The notes: a model not told the origin generated them from the letters alone. DNA of 64,000 bases from Cucumis sativus (GCF_000004075.3 NC_026660.2:13721837-13785836), one strand, 5' to 3'. Positions 21,601 to 33,446 are shown, numbered from the stretch's first letter. Numbers and translations are program-made.

Positions 21601-21890
21601 TAATTTTTTTCTACTAATGACTTCACTTTGATATTTTTGTTAAAGGTATAACAACTGATATATGTATGGCATCTTCTAATCTCCTCGACGTCCTGATTCT
21701 TTGTTGGCTTCATGGGTTTATACATTATAGACGATGCAACTCTATCATGACACCCATTGTTTTGACTTCTTGGGTTTGGGTTTGTACATGATAGACAATG
21801 CAACTCTATGATGCCAATTGTTTCGGCTTCTTGGGTTTGTATATGATAGACGATGCAACTCTATCATAGCGTCCAATTGCTTTGAGTGAA
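21600..21890. repeat. Short direct repeats, about 65-bp unit
   Basis: Three imperfect copies of a unit containing GGGTTTGTACATGATAGAC followed by GATGCAACTCTATCAT occur at about 21705, 21770 and 21830. No coding sense was seen. Confidence 0.65.
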
Positions 21891-22690
21891 ACACATTGAA
21901 GAAGAATATGTTGATGATGATCCTCTTGGCTGCAGCATATCGAAGATGAAGATGGAGATCCTATCAATTACGGCGCATCGGAAGATGAAGATCCTATCGA
22001 TTACAGCACATCAAAGATGCAGATGATGACGACTCCAACACGTTAAAGATGCAGATGAAGATCACACGTCAAAGATGCAGATGACGACGACTGCAACACG
22101 TTGAAGAAGCAGATGAAGATTGCACGTCGAAGATGCAGATGATGAAATGCGGCACATCGGAGATGCAGATGATGATCGCACTTCGAAGATGCAGATGATG
22201 ATGAATGCAACAAATTGAAGATGCAGATGATGATGGTTGCAACACGTCGAAGATGCAGATGATGATCGCACGTCAAAGATGCAGATGATGACGATTATGG
22301 CACGTTAGAGATGCAGATGATGACGACATCGGCAAATTGGAGATGCAGATGATGACTGTTGCAACACGTTAAAGATGTAGATGATGACGACTATGGCACA
22401 TCGGAGATGCAGATGATGATCTTCTTGTTTGCAACACATGGAAGATTATGATGATGATCTACTCAGCTGCAACACGGAGAAGATGGAAAAGATGATGATT
22501 CTTTCAGTTGCAACATATTGAAGATCAAGATGATGATCCTCTCAGCTGCAACACATTGAAGATGAAGATGATGATCTCCTCGGCTTCCACATAGAGAATA
22601 TGAATATGATGATCTTTTCGACTGCAACACATTGAAGATGGAGAAGATGATAAATCCTCTCGGCTGTAACACGCAGGAGAAGATGAGGCT
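21890..22690. repeat. Degenerate GATGCAGATGATGA array outside the Tat element
   Basis: Some 18-20 imperfect units of about 40-50 bp combine GAAGATGCAGATGATGA with a GCAACACRTTGAAG or CTCAGCTGCAACAC phrase. The closing units (22500-22690) closely resemble those of the internal array at 25750-27130. The Ser/His-rich minus-strand frames through it reflect the repeat, not a protein. Confidence 0.75.
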
Positions 22691-22953
22691 TAATAGGAAA
22701 ATTAGATAGATAGAAACAAGAGTAAGAAGCATCATGATAAATTATGCAAACATAAATTAATTAACATATTGACATTTTAATAAAAGAAAAATATTGAAAA
22801 TCAATCTCAGACTCCCAAAGAATCGACTTCTCACCTCAAGAATTCTAAAAAATTGGACTTCCAAATTTTCTAGATTTCACAAACATTTAAATAAGCATAT
22901 ATGTACAAAAGTGTAAAATAAATAATAATCTATAAGTAAAATAAAGTATGAAA

Positions 22954-22958
22954 CAAAC
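22954..22958. repeat. Left 5-bp target duplication of the Tat element
   Basis: CAAAC immediately before the left LTR; the same pentamer follows the right LTR at 36085-36089. Confidence 0.85.
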
Positions 22959-23790
22959 TGTTCGCACGAGATTTCCGGAGAAATTTAATTCGTGCACTTG
23001 AACTTGGGTTGATGTTGTATTTTTGTTGATTTGATGCGATGCGGTTCAATCTCTAGAATTTGATCCTCTGATTCTCTCTCAACTGTATGTCTACGCTTGA
23101 TTTGGAGGAAGCGGAGCACGTGATGTCTTGAAGTTTGTTGAACGTCTACGCTTGATTTGGAGAAGCGGAGCACGTGATGTTCTTGAAGTTTGTTGAACGT
23201 CTACGCTTGATTTGGAAGCGGAGCACGTGATGTTCTTCAAGTTGGTTGAATGCTTACGCTTGATTTGAGGAAGCGGAGCACGTGATGTTCTTGAAGTTGG
23301 AGTCTTGGAAGAAAGTTTGTATCTCAAAACAGCTTCAATCTTCGAGGGTAGTCAACTTCAGAAGTTAGGGAGTCTTCTAGCTTTTGGAAGAATTCTCTCT
23401 GGATCTTCTAGAGTCAAAATTTTCCAACCCCTGCAAATGAGGAGAATTCCTCTATTTATAGAGTTCACTGGTGGGCTTTATATGGTTTGAACTGGTTGGT
23501 CATGGACCAGACCCATGGGCTCAACCATATGGACTTAGGTTATATTTAGTCTTTGGGCTCAATTAAACTTATTTTTTTTTGGCTTAATTGAACTAAAATG
23601 ATTAACTTAATCCAACGATTAATATGAAAACATGTGGCATTATTAGAATGACCAATTTATTTATTTTAACTCTTTAATTTGGGGCATGTGTTAATTTAAT
23701 TAGTCCAAATTTAATTATTTGTACTTTTCATCATTAACTTAATAAATGATGTGGCAACTTGTGATTGGTCTCAAAATTTCTTATTCAACA
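22959..23790 (-). repeat. 3' LTR (left), 832 bp
   Basis: Nearly identical to 35247-36084, differing by a handful of substitutions and 1-2 base indels. It contains four copies of a roughly 55-bp repeat, each with CACGTG (23117, 23171, 23224 and 23279), and a CTATTTATAG box at 23452-23461 (TATA on the minus strand). Confidence 0.93.
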
Positions 23791-23805
23791 AATGCCCCTT
23801 TTCGA
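23791..23805 (-). other. Polypurine tract
   Basis: On the minus strand CTCGAAAAGGGGCATT runs into the TG of the 3' LTR. A purine run next to the 3' LTR is where plus-strand DNA synthesis starts in LTR retrotransposons. Confidence 0.7.
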
Positions 23806-24771
23806 GATTTATGCACGTATATGGGTGAATGAATCTCGGAAAAGATAAATTTGAAGTCAAAGTATGAGCTTTTTTTTTTTTTTTTTTACTCAATTCAGCA
23901 TATCAAATTAATCAAACTATGAATTTAGTACGTGAGTTTGATTTAAATTTAAAATAAGGGTTGGAATATGGCCAAACCTTAAAAAAAAAATTCAAAGTTT
24001 TATTTCCCACTTAATTTTATTTGAGGGAAAAAAAAAAATTAATATGATGATTTTTTTTTTTTTTTAAAGTAAAATTTGGAATATAACCAAAATTTTAATT
24101 TTGAAATAAGGATAAGGTTTCTACCGTACCTTAATTTATCTTGGGATGCATAAGAATTTGAATGACCAATTTTAATTTGAGATAAAAAAATCAGGTCCTC
24201 AATCTTAGGTAAAGTTGGATTTATGGCTCGATTTAAATTCATGATAAAAAGGAGGTCATATATGCAAGTTAATTTAACTTGAATTTTGAAATTGAGAATA
24301 TTTATATATATATATGTATATATTTTTAAAAATGTTGAAAATTTTTAAATATTTTAAATATCTCAATAAAAGTTAAACTTGAGATTTATCCAAAAAAAGA
24401 AATAATTTAAAAAAAATAAGATAATTGGATTATCTTTTTTTATATATATATATTTTTTAAAATCATTCCTATTCCTTTAGGAATTGGATTTGTTTTTTTT
24501 AAAAAAATAATTAAATATCATTCCTAATCCTTTTAGGAATTGGATTTGTTGGGCATAAATAGACTCATACCCTACTCACTTATACCTCATCCAACGCTTA
24601 TTCCTCATCAAATCGGCAGAAAGGTATAGAAAACTTTTCTTCTCCTTTCTCTTTTTTTTTTTTCTCTTTTTTTTTTTTTTGTGTGGTGTGTGTGTGTTGT
24701 TTTTTTTTCTGTTTTGTTTGTTTTTTTTGTTTGTTTTTTTTTGTATTGTTTTTGTTTTTTTTTTTTTTTTT
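23806..24771. other. Tat 3' UTR, AT-rich part and T/G tract
   Basis: Non-coding. It is AT-rich with several homopolymer runs. A duplicated phrase containing CATTCCTAATCCTTTTAGG-type sequence lies near 24462-24550. A T-rich tract with GT interruptions spans about 24640-24770, directly before the 112-bp array. Confidence 0.6.
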
Positions 24772-25550
24772 GCAAGAATGACTTTGTCGAGCTTCTTCTA
24801 GGGACGATCGGGCTTCTGCCGTCAGATCTATCGCCCTAGTAGGAGAGATCGACTCTGTCATCGTCGGGCTTCGATCTTCGTTTGCAGAAATGACTTTGTT
24901 GAGCTTCTTCTAGGGACGATCGGGCTTTTGCCGTCAGATCTATCGCCCTAGTTGGAGAGATCGACTCTGTCATCGTCGGGCTTCAATCTTCGTTTGCAGA
25001 AATGACTTTGTTGAGCTTCTTCTAGGGACGATCGGGCTTTTGCGTCAGATCTATCGCCCTAGTAGGAGAGATCGACTCTTCGTCATCGTCGGGCTTCGAT
25101 CTTCGTTTGCAGAAATGACTATGTTGAGCTTCTTCTAGGGACGATCGGGCTTTTGCCGTCAGATCTATCGCCCTAGTAGGAGAGATCGACTCTGTCATCG
25201 TCGGGCTTCAATCTTCGTTTGCAGAAATGACTTTTGTTGAGCTTCTAGGGACGATCGGCTTTTGCCGTCAGATCTATCGCCCTAGTAGGAGAGATCGACT
25301 CTGTCATCGTCGGGCTTCGATCTTCGTTTGCAGAAATGACTTTGTTGAGCTTCTTCTAGGACGATCGGCTTTTGCCGTCAGATCTATCGCCCTAGTAGGA
25401 GAGATCGACTCTGTCATCGTCGGCTTCAATCTTCGTTTGCAGAAATGACTTTGTTGAGCTTCTTCTAGAGACGATCGGGCTTTTCCGTCAGATCTATCGC
25501 CTAGTAGGAGAGATCGACTCTATCATCGTCGGGCTTCAATCTTCGTTTGC
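24772..25550. repeat. Tandem array, about 112-bp monomer, seven copies
   Basis: GCAGAAATGACTTTGTTGAG or its variant starts at 24772, 24884, 24996, 25109, 25221, 25330 and 25439, giving periods of 112, 112, 113, 112, 109 and 109 bp. Each unit contains GGGACGATCGGGCTT and GAGAGATCGACTCTGTCATC. Copies differ mainly by one-base indels, so the array is young. It lies in the 3' UTR of the Tat element. Confidence 0.95.
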
Positions 25551-25740
25551 TTTTTCTTCTTCTTGTTCTTCTTTCTTTTTGTTTTTTTCTTCTTTTGCTT
25601 CTTTCTTTTTTTGTTTTTTGTTTTTTCTTCTTTTTCTTCTTTCTTTTTGCTTTTTTTTTTTTCTTTCTTCTTCCTTCTTTCTTCTTCATCATTTTCTTCC
25701 TTCTTCTTCTTGCTTCTCTTTTTTTTTTTCTTTCTTGGTT
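25551..25740. repeat. Poly-pyrimidine tract
   Basis: An almost pure T/C run of about 185 bp on the plus strand (TTCTTCTTTCTTTTT type) separates two tandem arrays. Translated frames are Phe/Leu/Ser-rich artefacts. Confidence 0.85.
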
Positions 25741-25749
25741 GTGGTACCA

Positions 25750-27130
25750 GGGAGAAGATGAAGATGAATCATCTAGCTTACGACAACTTAGAGCTGATGA
25801 AAATGAATTCCATCGGCCGGGTTGCGACACCTGTTAGATGATAAAGATGAATACTCTCAGCTACGACATATAGGAGAAGATGAAGATGAATCCCCTCGGC
25901 TATGACATATGGAAGGAGATGAATCCTCTCGACTATGACATATGGAAGAGATGAAGATGAATCCTATTCAATTGCAGCACCTGGAGAAGATGAAGATAAA
26001 TCCTTATCGCTATGACATATGGGAGAAGATGAAGATGAATCCTCTCGGCTATGACATATGAGAGAAGATGAATCATTTTCGATTGCAGCACCTGGGAGAA
26101 GATGAAGATGAATCTTCTCAGCTATGACATATAGAGAAGATGAAGATGAATCCTCTTTGATTGTAGCACCTAGAAGAAGATGAAGGTGAATCCTTCGGCT
26201 ACGACATATGAAAGAAGATGAAGATGAATCCTCTTTGGTTGCAACTCCTAAAAGAAGATGAAGATGAATCCTCTCGGCTATGACATATGGGAGGAGATGA
26301 AGATGAATTCTCTTCAGTTGCAGCATTTGGAAGAATATGAAGATGAATCTTCTCAGCTATGACATATAAGAGAAGATGAAGATGAATCCTCTTTGATTGT
26401 AGCACCTAGAAGAGATGAAGGTGAATCCTTCCGACTACGACATATGAAGAAGATGAAGATGAATCCTCTTTGGTTGCAACTCCTAAAAGAAGATGAAGAT
26501 GAATCTTCTTTGGTTGCGACACCTGAAAGAAGATGAAGGTGAATCTTCTCCGGTTGCGACTCTTAGGAGAAGATGAAGATGAATCTTCTCAGTTGCAATT
26601 CCTAGAGAAGATGAAGATGAATCTCTCGGTTGTAGCACCTGAAGAAGATGAAGGTGAATCTTCCGGCTACGTCATATGAGAAGATGAAGATGAATCTCTT
26701 TGGTTGTAGCACTGGAAGAAGATGAAGATGAATCTCTGGTTGCGACACCTAGAGAAGATGAAGATGAATCTCTTCGATTGCAACACTTAGAAGAAGATGA
26801 AGATGAATCCTCTTCGGTTGCAACACCTAAGAGAATATGAAGATGAATCCTTTCGGTTGCAACACCTAGAGAAGATGAAGATGAATCTTCTCGTTGCGAT
26901 TCCTAGGAGAAGATGAAGATGAATCCTCTCGATTGCAACACTGAGAGAAGAAAAATGAATCCTCTGATTGCACACCTTAGAGAAATGAAGATGAATCTCT
27001 CGGTTGTAAGCACTTGGAGAAGAAAGATGAATCCTCTCACTTGCGACACCTTAGAGCAGATAAAAATGAATCATCTCTTGCGTTCCTTAGAGAAGATGAA
27101 GATGAATCCTCTCGGTTGCAATAAGCTGAA
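25750..27130. repeat. Degenerate GAAGATGAAGATGAATC array
   Basis: About 30 imperfect units of about 40-50 bp. Each has AGAAGATGAAGATGAATCYTCT followed by one of two alternating tails, CGGCTATGACATATGG or TTGCAGCACCTGG / TTGCGACACCTAG. The tail types change along the array, with ATATG types to the left and CACCTAG types to the right. This array is older or less homogenised than the 112-bp array. Confidence 0.9.
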
Positions 27131-27579
27131 GATGAAGCAGAGGTTAAAGCTTTAGCATTGCATGCATCTTCTTCAAGAGGCAGAAACGATGTTACACTGT
27201 CGTTTTCATCTTGGAGAGGCGAAGGCAGAGCTGCCCGATCGTCGTCCTATCAAAGTTGTACCATCGTTATCCTCTCAAAGAGCTGGAGCTGCAGCATCGA
27301 TGAAGCCTTCAAACTTGAATATAAGGAATCATCAATGAAACTTTATGCTTGAATTGAGGGATCATTAATGACGCCTTTGAGCTTGATTTTGAGATTCTTT
27401 TTTTTTCTTTTTACATGCACTCAACTTGTACATAGTCTTTGCACGGAGTTTGTACATCTTCAATTTATTTCATCTCATTGTTACTAAGATGAACATCTTG
27501 AATTTAGGGATTTGCCCCCAATTTGTTATGATTCCTTAGTAGAGATGAACACCCTTTGAAGAAAAGAATTAACTCACGA

Positions 27580-27890
27580 CGTAGTTCAAGGTTTTTTTTT
27601 TTTTTTATAATGGTGGACTGAACTTAAAGTTTTCTTTAAGTTGCCTACGTACCCTTTATAATGTAGGGATCAAGTCATAACGTAGTTCAACTTTTTTTTT
27701 GCTGGACTGGGCTTAAGGTTTTCCTTAAGCTGCCTACGTACCCTTTATAATATAGGGATCAAGTCATAACGTAGTTCAACTTTTTTTTTGCTGGACTGGG
27801 CTTAAGGTTTTCCTTAAGCTGCCTACGTACCCTTTATAATATAGGGATCAAGTCATAACGTAGTTCAACTTTTTTTTTTTTTTTTTACCT
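27580..27890. repeat. 89-bp direct repeats with a hairpin-forming core
   Basis: CGTAGTTCAA starts copies at 27580, 27681, 27770 and 27859 (periods 101, 89 and 89). Each unit includes a T run, then CTTAAGGTTTTCCTTAAG, a near-perfect inverted repeat able to form a hairpin, then CTGCCTACGTACCCTTTATA and GGGATCAAGTCATAA. It lies just downstream of the integrase stop, between pol and the 3' UTR arrays. Confidence 0.85.
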
Positions 27891-27897
27891 AACAAAA

Positions 27898-29228
27898 TTA
27901 AGCATAAAATTTTTTAAGAAATTTACCATTGATTGGGCCAATTCGTAGTCCGTCTTGATCAACGATCTTGTATGCGCCATTTGTATAAACTTCTTTAACA
28001 ATGTAAGGTCCATCCCATTTAGGTGTGAACTTATTTCCTGTATGCCTTGTTGTGATGATCGGTCTCCTTACGGCAAGTACTAGATCACCGACTTGAAAGG
28101 AGCGAGGTTTAACGTGTTTATCAAAAGCTTTGGACATTCTCGCTTGATAACATTCCAATGCTTGCTGAGCCTCTAATCGCTTTTCGTCAAGTGCTTCTAA
28201 TTCTTGAAGACGTAACTTCACATTATCTTCGGTAGTCAATCCCTCTTGTACTGCCATTCTTAGTGACGGAATTTCCCTTTCGAGAGGAAGGACAGCCTCC
28301 ACACCGTAAACAAGCGAATATGGTGTAACCCCTGTAGGGGTGCGATGAGTCGTCGATAAGCCCATAATGCCTCGCCGATCTTTTCTTGCCAATCCCTCTT
28401 TGACTTGGAGACAATTTTCTTTAAAAGATTACACAATGTTTTGTTGAATGCTTCTGCTAGTCCATTCGCAGCTGCGTTGTACATGGATGACTTATATTGC
28501 TTGAATTTGAATTTTTCACATAACTTGTCCATCATACTATTGGAGAATTGCTTTCCATTATCCGTCACGATTCGATGTGGAATACCGTATCGATAGATGA
28601 TGTGTGTTCGAATAAAGTCTGCCACGTTCTCCTTCTTGGCTTCTCTCAATGAAATGGCCTCAGCCCACCTTGAAAAATAGTCTGTTGCTGCTAGGATATA
28701 AGAATGTCCTGCTGATGATTTTGGTGTAATGGGGCCAACCAGATCGAGTCCCCAAGCCTCAAAAGGCCAAGAAGCCACAGTTGGATGAAGAGGTTCTGGA
28801 GGTTGGTGTATGAAGTTTGCATGGTATTGACAAGGCTCACACTTCTTCACATAGTCTATTGAATCTTGGATCATCTTAGGCCAGTAGTAGCCCATTCTTC
28901 TTAGCTGGAATTGAAGCTTTGGTCCCGATTGATGTGCTCCACAAACACCTGCATGTACTTCCTTTAGAGCTTTTACCGAATCTTCCTTTCCGAGACATCG
29001 AAGGAAGAGCCCTTCAAGAGAACGGCGATATAAAGTTCCCTTGTAATAAATGAAGTGTGCTGCCCTTCTTCGTATCTCAATTTTATGACGAGAATCCTTT
29101 GGAAGCTTTCCATGTTCAAGATACTCTATGATGGGTTGACGCCAATCTTCTTCATCAATCAAATAGGATGTTGCCATGTTCACTTCCTGACATTCAGGCC
29201 TAACTGGGGTATAATCCATCGTTGACAA
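27898..29228 (-). pseudogene. Tat integrase, frameshifted near its C-terminus
   Basis: Reads in two overlapping frames: 28260-29228, then 27898-28392 after a shift near 28330. The HHCC zinc-binding module (VHAGVCGAHQSG ... CEPCQ) is followed by the DDE core: Asp in LDLVGPITPKS, Asp in IVTDNGKQF and Glu in ANGLAEAFNK. The C-terminal part has RTPTGVTPYSLVYGVEAVLP and GDLVLAVRR ... KWDGPYIVKEVYTNGAYK, the usual gypsy C-terminal fold; no chromodomain is visible. Another shift near 29200 separates it from the RNase H frame. Integrase joins element cDNA to the target in the nucleus. Confidence 0.9.
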
Positions 29229-31200
29229 AGTGGTATGTTCAGAGTTACATCATCTGGCATGGTCAAGGCCGTGGCTAAATTTGCCAATGCATCCGCTCTC
29301 TTATTTTCTACTCTAGGGACATGTTCTAACATCACATTATCAAACTTTTCCATCAATTGTCGAGCATAAGCAAAATATGGCTTCAAGTCTTCATGTTTCA
29401 CGTCATATTGAAGCGAGAGTTGATTGATTATCAATTTTGAATCACCATAGACCTCTATGAATGACACTCCGATTTCTAATGCTATTTGAAGGCCAATTAT
29501 CAAAGCCTGATATTCAGCCACATTGTTTGAACACAATTCGGAAAGTGCAAAGCTATAAGGCAACATATGCTTCTCAGGAGAAATGAGGACAATGCCTGCC
29601 CCCGCACCACTTCTTCGAGCTGCACCATCGAAGTACATAGTCCAAGGTTCCATAACTTCTGTGAAGAAAACCTCATCGTCTGGTAGGTCATCACATAACT
29701 TCCAATCCGAAGGAATTGGGTGGTCTGCTAAAAAGTCTGCTAGCGCTTGTCCTTTTATCGCCTTTTGGGGAATATAGACAATGTCATATTGTTGGAGTAG
29801 AACCGCCCATTTGGCTAAGCGTCCAGCGATGATTGGCCTGGATAGAACATACTTTATAGGGTCTGCTTTTGCCACTAGATGAACCGTGAAGGCCTGCATA
29901 TAATGCCTCAACTTATCAATGGCAAAGAAAAGTGCAAGACACATCTTTTCGATAGGAGAATAGTTAACTTCAGCCCCAATTAATGTTCTGCTTAGATAGT
30001 AGAGAGAACGCTCCTTTCCCTTTACCTCTTCTTGTGCCAGTAATGCTCCTAAGGACCTTTCTTGTGCAGCAATGTACAATATTAGTGGTTTGTCAGGTAC
30101 TGGAGCTCCCAGCACTGGGGGAGTAAGCAAGTATTTCTTTATGCTATCAAAAGCGTTCTGACAAGCTTCATCCCACACAAAATTTTCTCCTTTTCTCATC
30201 AACTTTTGAAAAGGTTGACACCGACCGGCCAAGTTAGAGATGAACCTTCGGATGTAAGCCAGTCGTCCTTGGAGACTTCTTAGGTCATGCAAACTTTTAG
30301 GTCTTGACATCTTCTGAATGGCATCAATCTTGGACTGGTCTATTTCGATCCCTCGATGCCTTACAATGAAGCCAAGAAATTTTCCTGAAGTTACACCAAA
30401 CGCACACTTGAGAGGGTTCATCCTTAGCTGATATTTTCGCAAGCGATCAAACACGACTTTTAGATCCTTCAAATGGTCTTGTCGTCTCTTTGTTTTGACT
30501 ACAAGATCATCAACATAACATTCAACATACCTGTGCAACATATCATCAAACACTTTCTGCATGGCACGTTGATAAGTAGCGCCGGCATTTTTCAATCCAA
30601 AGGGCATCACCTTGTAACAGTATATTCCCTTTGGAGTTCTGAAAGCTGTCATTTCTTCATCTGAGAGGGCCATCCGTATTTGATTATATCCAGACGACCC
30701 ATCCATAAACGACAACGCCTCGTGTCCAGTAGTTGCATCAACCATGATTTCGGTGATGGGCAAGGGAAAATCATCTTTAGGGCATGCATTATTCAGATCG
30801 CGAAAGTCTACACAAACGCGAAGTTGTCCATTTTTTTTTCTAACAGGGACAATGTTTGCTATCCACGTTGGATATTTGACCTCGCGAATGAATCCTGCTT
30901 CGATCAACTTGTTGACTTCCACCTCGATTTGAGGGATAACCGGTCGAAAACGTCGTTGTGCTTGTTTAATCGGTCGATATCCAGGTTTAATTGCAAGATG
31001 ATGGACTGCTACTTTTGGGTCAAGTCCTGGCATCTCCTTGTACGACCACGCAAAGATGTCCCTGTATTCGGTGAGCAAACTCATATATTTATCCACCTCT
31101 TCGTTAGAGAGGGACGCACTAATGAAAGTCGGACGTGGTTCCTCTATTGTACCAAGGTTCACCTCTTTTAGCTCGTCTACAGTAGATTGCCACCATCCTC
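29180..31200 (-). CDS. Reverse transcriptase with tandem RNase H domains
   Basis: A 660-residue open frame at 29180-31162, with homology starting slightly upstream in another frame (near 31195). RT motifs are VCVDFRDLNNACPKDDFPLP, MPFGLKNAGATYQ, the catalytic YVDD in ECYVDDLVVKT, and LGFIVRHRGIE. The first RNase H (RSLGALLAQEE ... FAIDKLRHYMQ) is followed after ADFLADHPIP by a second RNase H with its acidic residues in YFDGAARRSGAGAG, NNVAEYQAL, VYGDSKL and NKRADALA. The second domain is intact and typical of Tat elements; the first is the degraded connection-like type. The catalytic residues look intact although the polyprotein frame is broken at both ends. Confidence 0.93.
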
Positions 31201-32445
31201 TAAACTTTGTGGGGCATTTTCTGCGTCTTCTTCATGAGTTCCAGTCTCTGATTCCTCAATAATGGTGATGTGATGACATGAAGTTTCACATTCCCCTTGT
31301 TCCGACCCTTCTTTTTCAGGATTCGTTAGTATAACATCATGTCTTTTTACCTTTAACGAACCTTGACTTGTATTGAGAGTAACAAAAGTTTTTCTTTTCA
31401 TGCGAGAAGGAACGTTGCTATGAATTTCTCCATTTTCCTTTGTCTCGCAAGGAAACTTCTTACTACGATAATTATCGACATCTGTATGCTTAATTCGACG
31501 CCAAACTTTCACACGAGACATTGGTTCCTTCTTCTTTGTATCTATGTTGGAATCAATGTTGTCGTGTGATCCTTTATCCCCGAGATGATTAAAAATCGGA
31601 GCACGGGGTGCTTGTACATTTTTCTTTTTAGACACACCTAGCCTTTCAAAGGCTGATGGTCTTGTAGTTGTCAAGGCATGGCATGTGCTTTCTTCCTTTA
31701 TGGGAGTCGTAGTTAGCCTTCGAAAGACCGAATGTCTCTCAAGGTTTGGTACTGACTGGAGCCTTTCTCTTTCTGCCTCTGTCATGCTTAGCCTTTCAAA
31801 TACTACGGGACGTGCAACAGATGGTCTAATTCGATCAAATACTGAGATTCTCTGATTATCACCTTCTTTTACGTCAGTATTGTCATCCTCCTCTATAGTT
31901 ATATGATTGATGTCAACCACTTTTTCCTTCCCCTTTTTAGTTATACGGATCGGTTCTGGCGACTTGTATCCGAGTCCTTTTCTCGACACGGGTATAGAAT
32001 GTCCTTCCCGTAGAAGCTTCTTTGAGTTGAGGAGAGCTCAGGTCGGTCAATTTCCAAGCTTTTAAACTCGGTGTGAGCTGTGAAGTCATAACCTGCTTTC
32101 GCCATCAATTTGTAAGCCTTGGGGTCGAATCCGTCTTTCGTTCGCCTTTGGGGCAAGTTTGCTTCCACCAGATCTACCTTTACCTCTTGCTTCGCTATCT
32201 TAGTTAGTGGTGTAGTGAAGCTTTCTTTTATGATTTCGATGTCCAACTTTCAAACCTTTTGGAGACTCCATGAATGGTGATTCGCCTTTCTTGCGCCTTG
32301 ACAGAGGGACATAACGCAAAACTGGTGTGTTTGCAGCATTTTCATCTTCAAGATCATACCCTTTGTTGCTAGTGTATGCTTCACCCTTTCCAGAGTTAAA
32401 GGTTCTCGCACTTTCATGTGGTTCTGTGGTTGCGAGTGATTTCAT
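31177..32445 (-). pseudogene. Tat pol linker between protease and RT, in three frames
   Basis: Three overlapping frames (32200-32445, 31941-32246 and 31177-31989) form one continuous low-complexity linker interrupted by single-base shifts near 32250, 31985 and 31195. It contains repeated S-[AV]-F-[ED]-R-L phrases (SVFDRIRPS, VVFERLSMTE, SVFRRLTTTP, SAFERLGVSKK), a known kind of repeat between protease and RT in this group of plant polyproteins. I do not know its role. Confidence 0.75.
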
Positions 32446-33446
32446 TGTGAATTATCTTCTCCTTTTGTAAGAGGGGTTTCTGCAGGCAAAACTTCTAAAA
32501 TATTATTATTCTTTGAATAAAACTTTGCATCTGCGAAGTGAGACTCAGCTTCTGAGAATGGATTAGAGTCGGCTTCAACCTTCTTTACACCGTCCTGATA
32601 AAATTTGAAGCACTGATGCAGTGTTGAAGTTACTACTCCGTTTCCATGAATCCAAGGACGCCCTAGTAACAACTTGTAAGTAGTCCTTGAGTCTATGACA
32701 TGAAACAATGCACTGGCCTTTAGGTCGCCAATTATGAGTTCTAACCGTATCATGCCTATTGCTCTTTGGCTACCTTGGTTAAAACCTTGAATTACTAGCT
32801 TGCTATTTGAGAGCTCGTCCATCAAGATGCCTAATTGCCACATAGTCGACTTTGGCATTATGTTGACAGCTGAGCCATTATCAATGAGGATTCGATCGAC
32901 TCTCTGTTCTCGAACGTATCCAGAAACATACAAAGGTCTATTATGAAGTTTAGATCCCAACAACAAATCCTCATCTGAGAAGTCTATAGACATACAATAA
33001 GAACCACTCTCATATGTCATAGTCGGAGTACTCGAACTTGATGCTCTTGAATTTAGCAATGCATCAATAAGGATGGTTTTGGTCTCTTGAGGAAGTGATA
33101 ATAGATCCTCTACATTAAACCTTGAAAGGTCTTTTGATACTCCCTCTCCTTCTAGTGATCTTGGAGGGATTATTTCTTCCTCCGTTGTGTTGATAGCATG
33201 ACACGCAACGACTTCTGGGTCTTCATCCTGATGATCACAAAGGAAGCTTTTTGGAAGGAAGTCTGCCAAGGTCACTAAGCGTTGAGGTCGAGAGAAATTC
33301 ATGTCTTCATTATGTACGAGCTTAAGCTTATGAGTCTTCTTCTTTTTCTTATTCTTTTGAGTCTTATTTCCTCTTCTATAGTTTTGGTAAGAGCGAGACT
33401 CTCTTTGGGTCGGGATCGACTGTCTTTTCTTTCGGTGGGTCACCAC
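32442..33446 (-). CDS. Tat retropepsin (aspartic protease) domain
   Basis: A 334-residue frame. A basic N-terminus (VTHRKKRQ, KNKKKKKTHK) leads to the protease core with RILIDNGSAVNIMP, where the usual DTG/DSG active site is DNG, and LLLGRPWIH as the second flap/helix motif. It cleaves the gag-pol polyprotein in the particle. The frame overlaps gag by one base at 33446, but homology (EEDDEGW-type sequence) continues upstream in this frame inside the gag end. The step is therefore either a one-base lesion or a frame change during translation. Confidence 0.88.
   Translation of the reverse strand: MVTHRKKRQSIPTQRESRSYQNYRRGNKTQKNKKKKKTHKLKLVHNEDMNFSRPQRLVTLADFLPKSFLCDHQDEDPEVVACHAINTTEEEIIPPRSLEGEGVSKDLSRFNVEDLLSLPQETKTILIDALLNSRASSSSTPTMTYESGSYCMSIDFSDEDLLLGSKLHNRPLYVSGYVREQRVDRILIDNGSAVNIMPKSTMWQLGILMDELSNSKLVIQGFNQGSQRAIGMIRLELIIGDLKASALFHVIDSRTTYKLLLGRPWIHGNGVVTSTLHQCFKFYQDGVKKVEADSNPFSEAESHFADAKFYSKNNNILEVLPAETPLTKGEDNSQ

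Noticed and set aside
21157..21603. Long Phe/Ser-rich open frames on the plus strand (148 and 94 residues)
   Set aside because: They arise from a T/C-rich tract that lacks stop codons by composition; no domain and no homologous pattern.
25501..25841. Overlapping Lys/Arg-rich and Phe/Leu-rich open frames on both strands
   Set aside because: Artefacts of the poly-pyrimidine tract in the Tat 3' UTR.
25964..27155. His/Ser-rich repeated open frames
   Set aside because: They follow the GAAGATGAAGATGAATC tandem repeat in several frames at once, which is a sign of repeat composition and not of coding.
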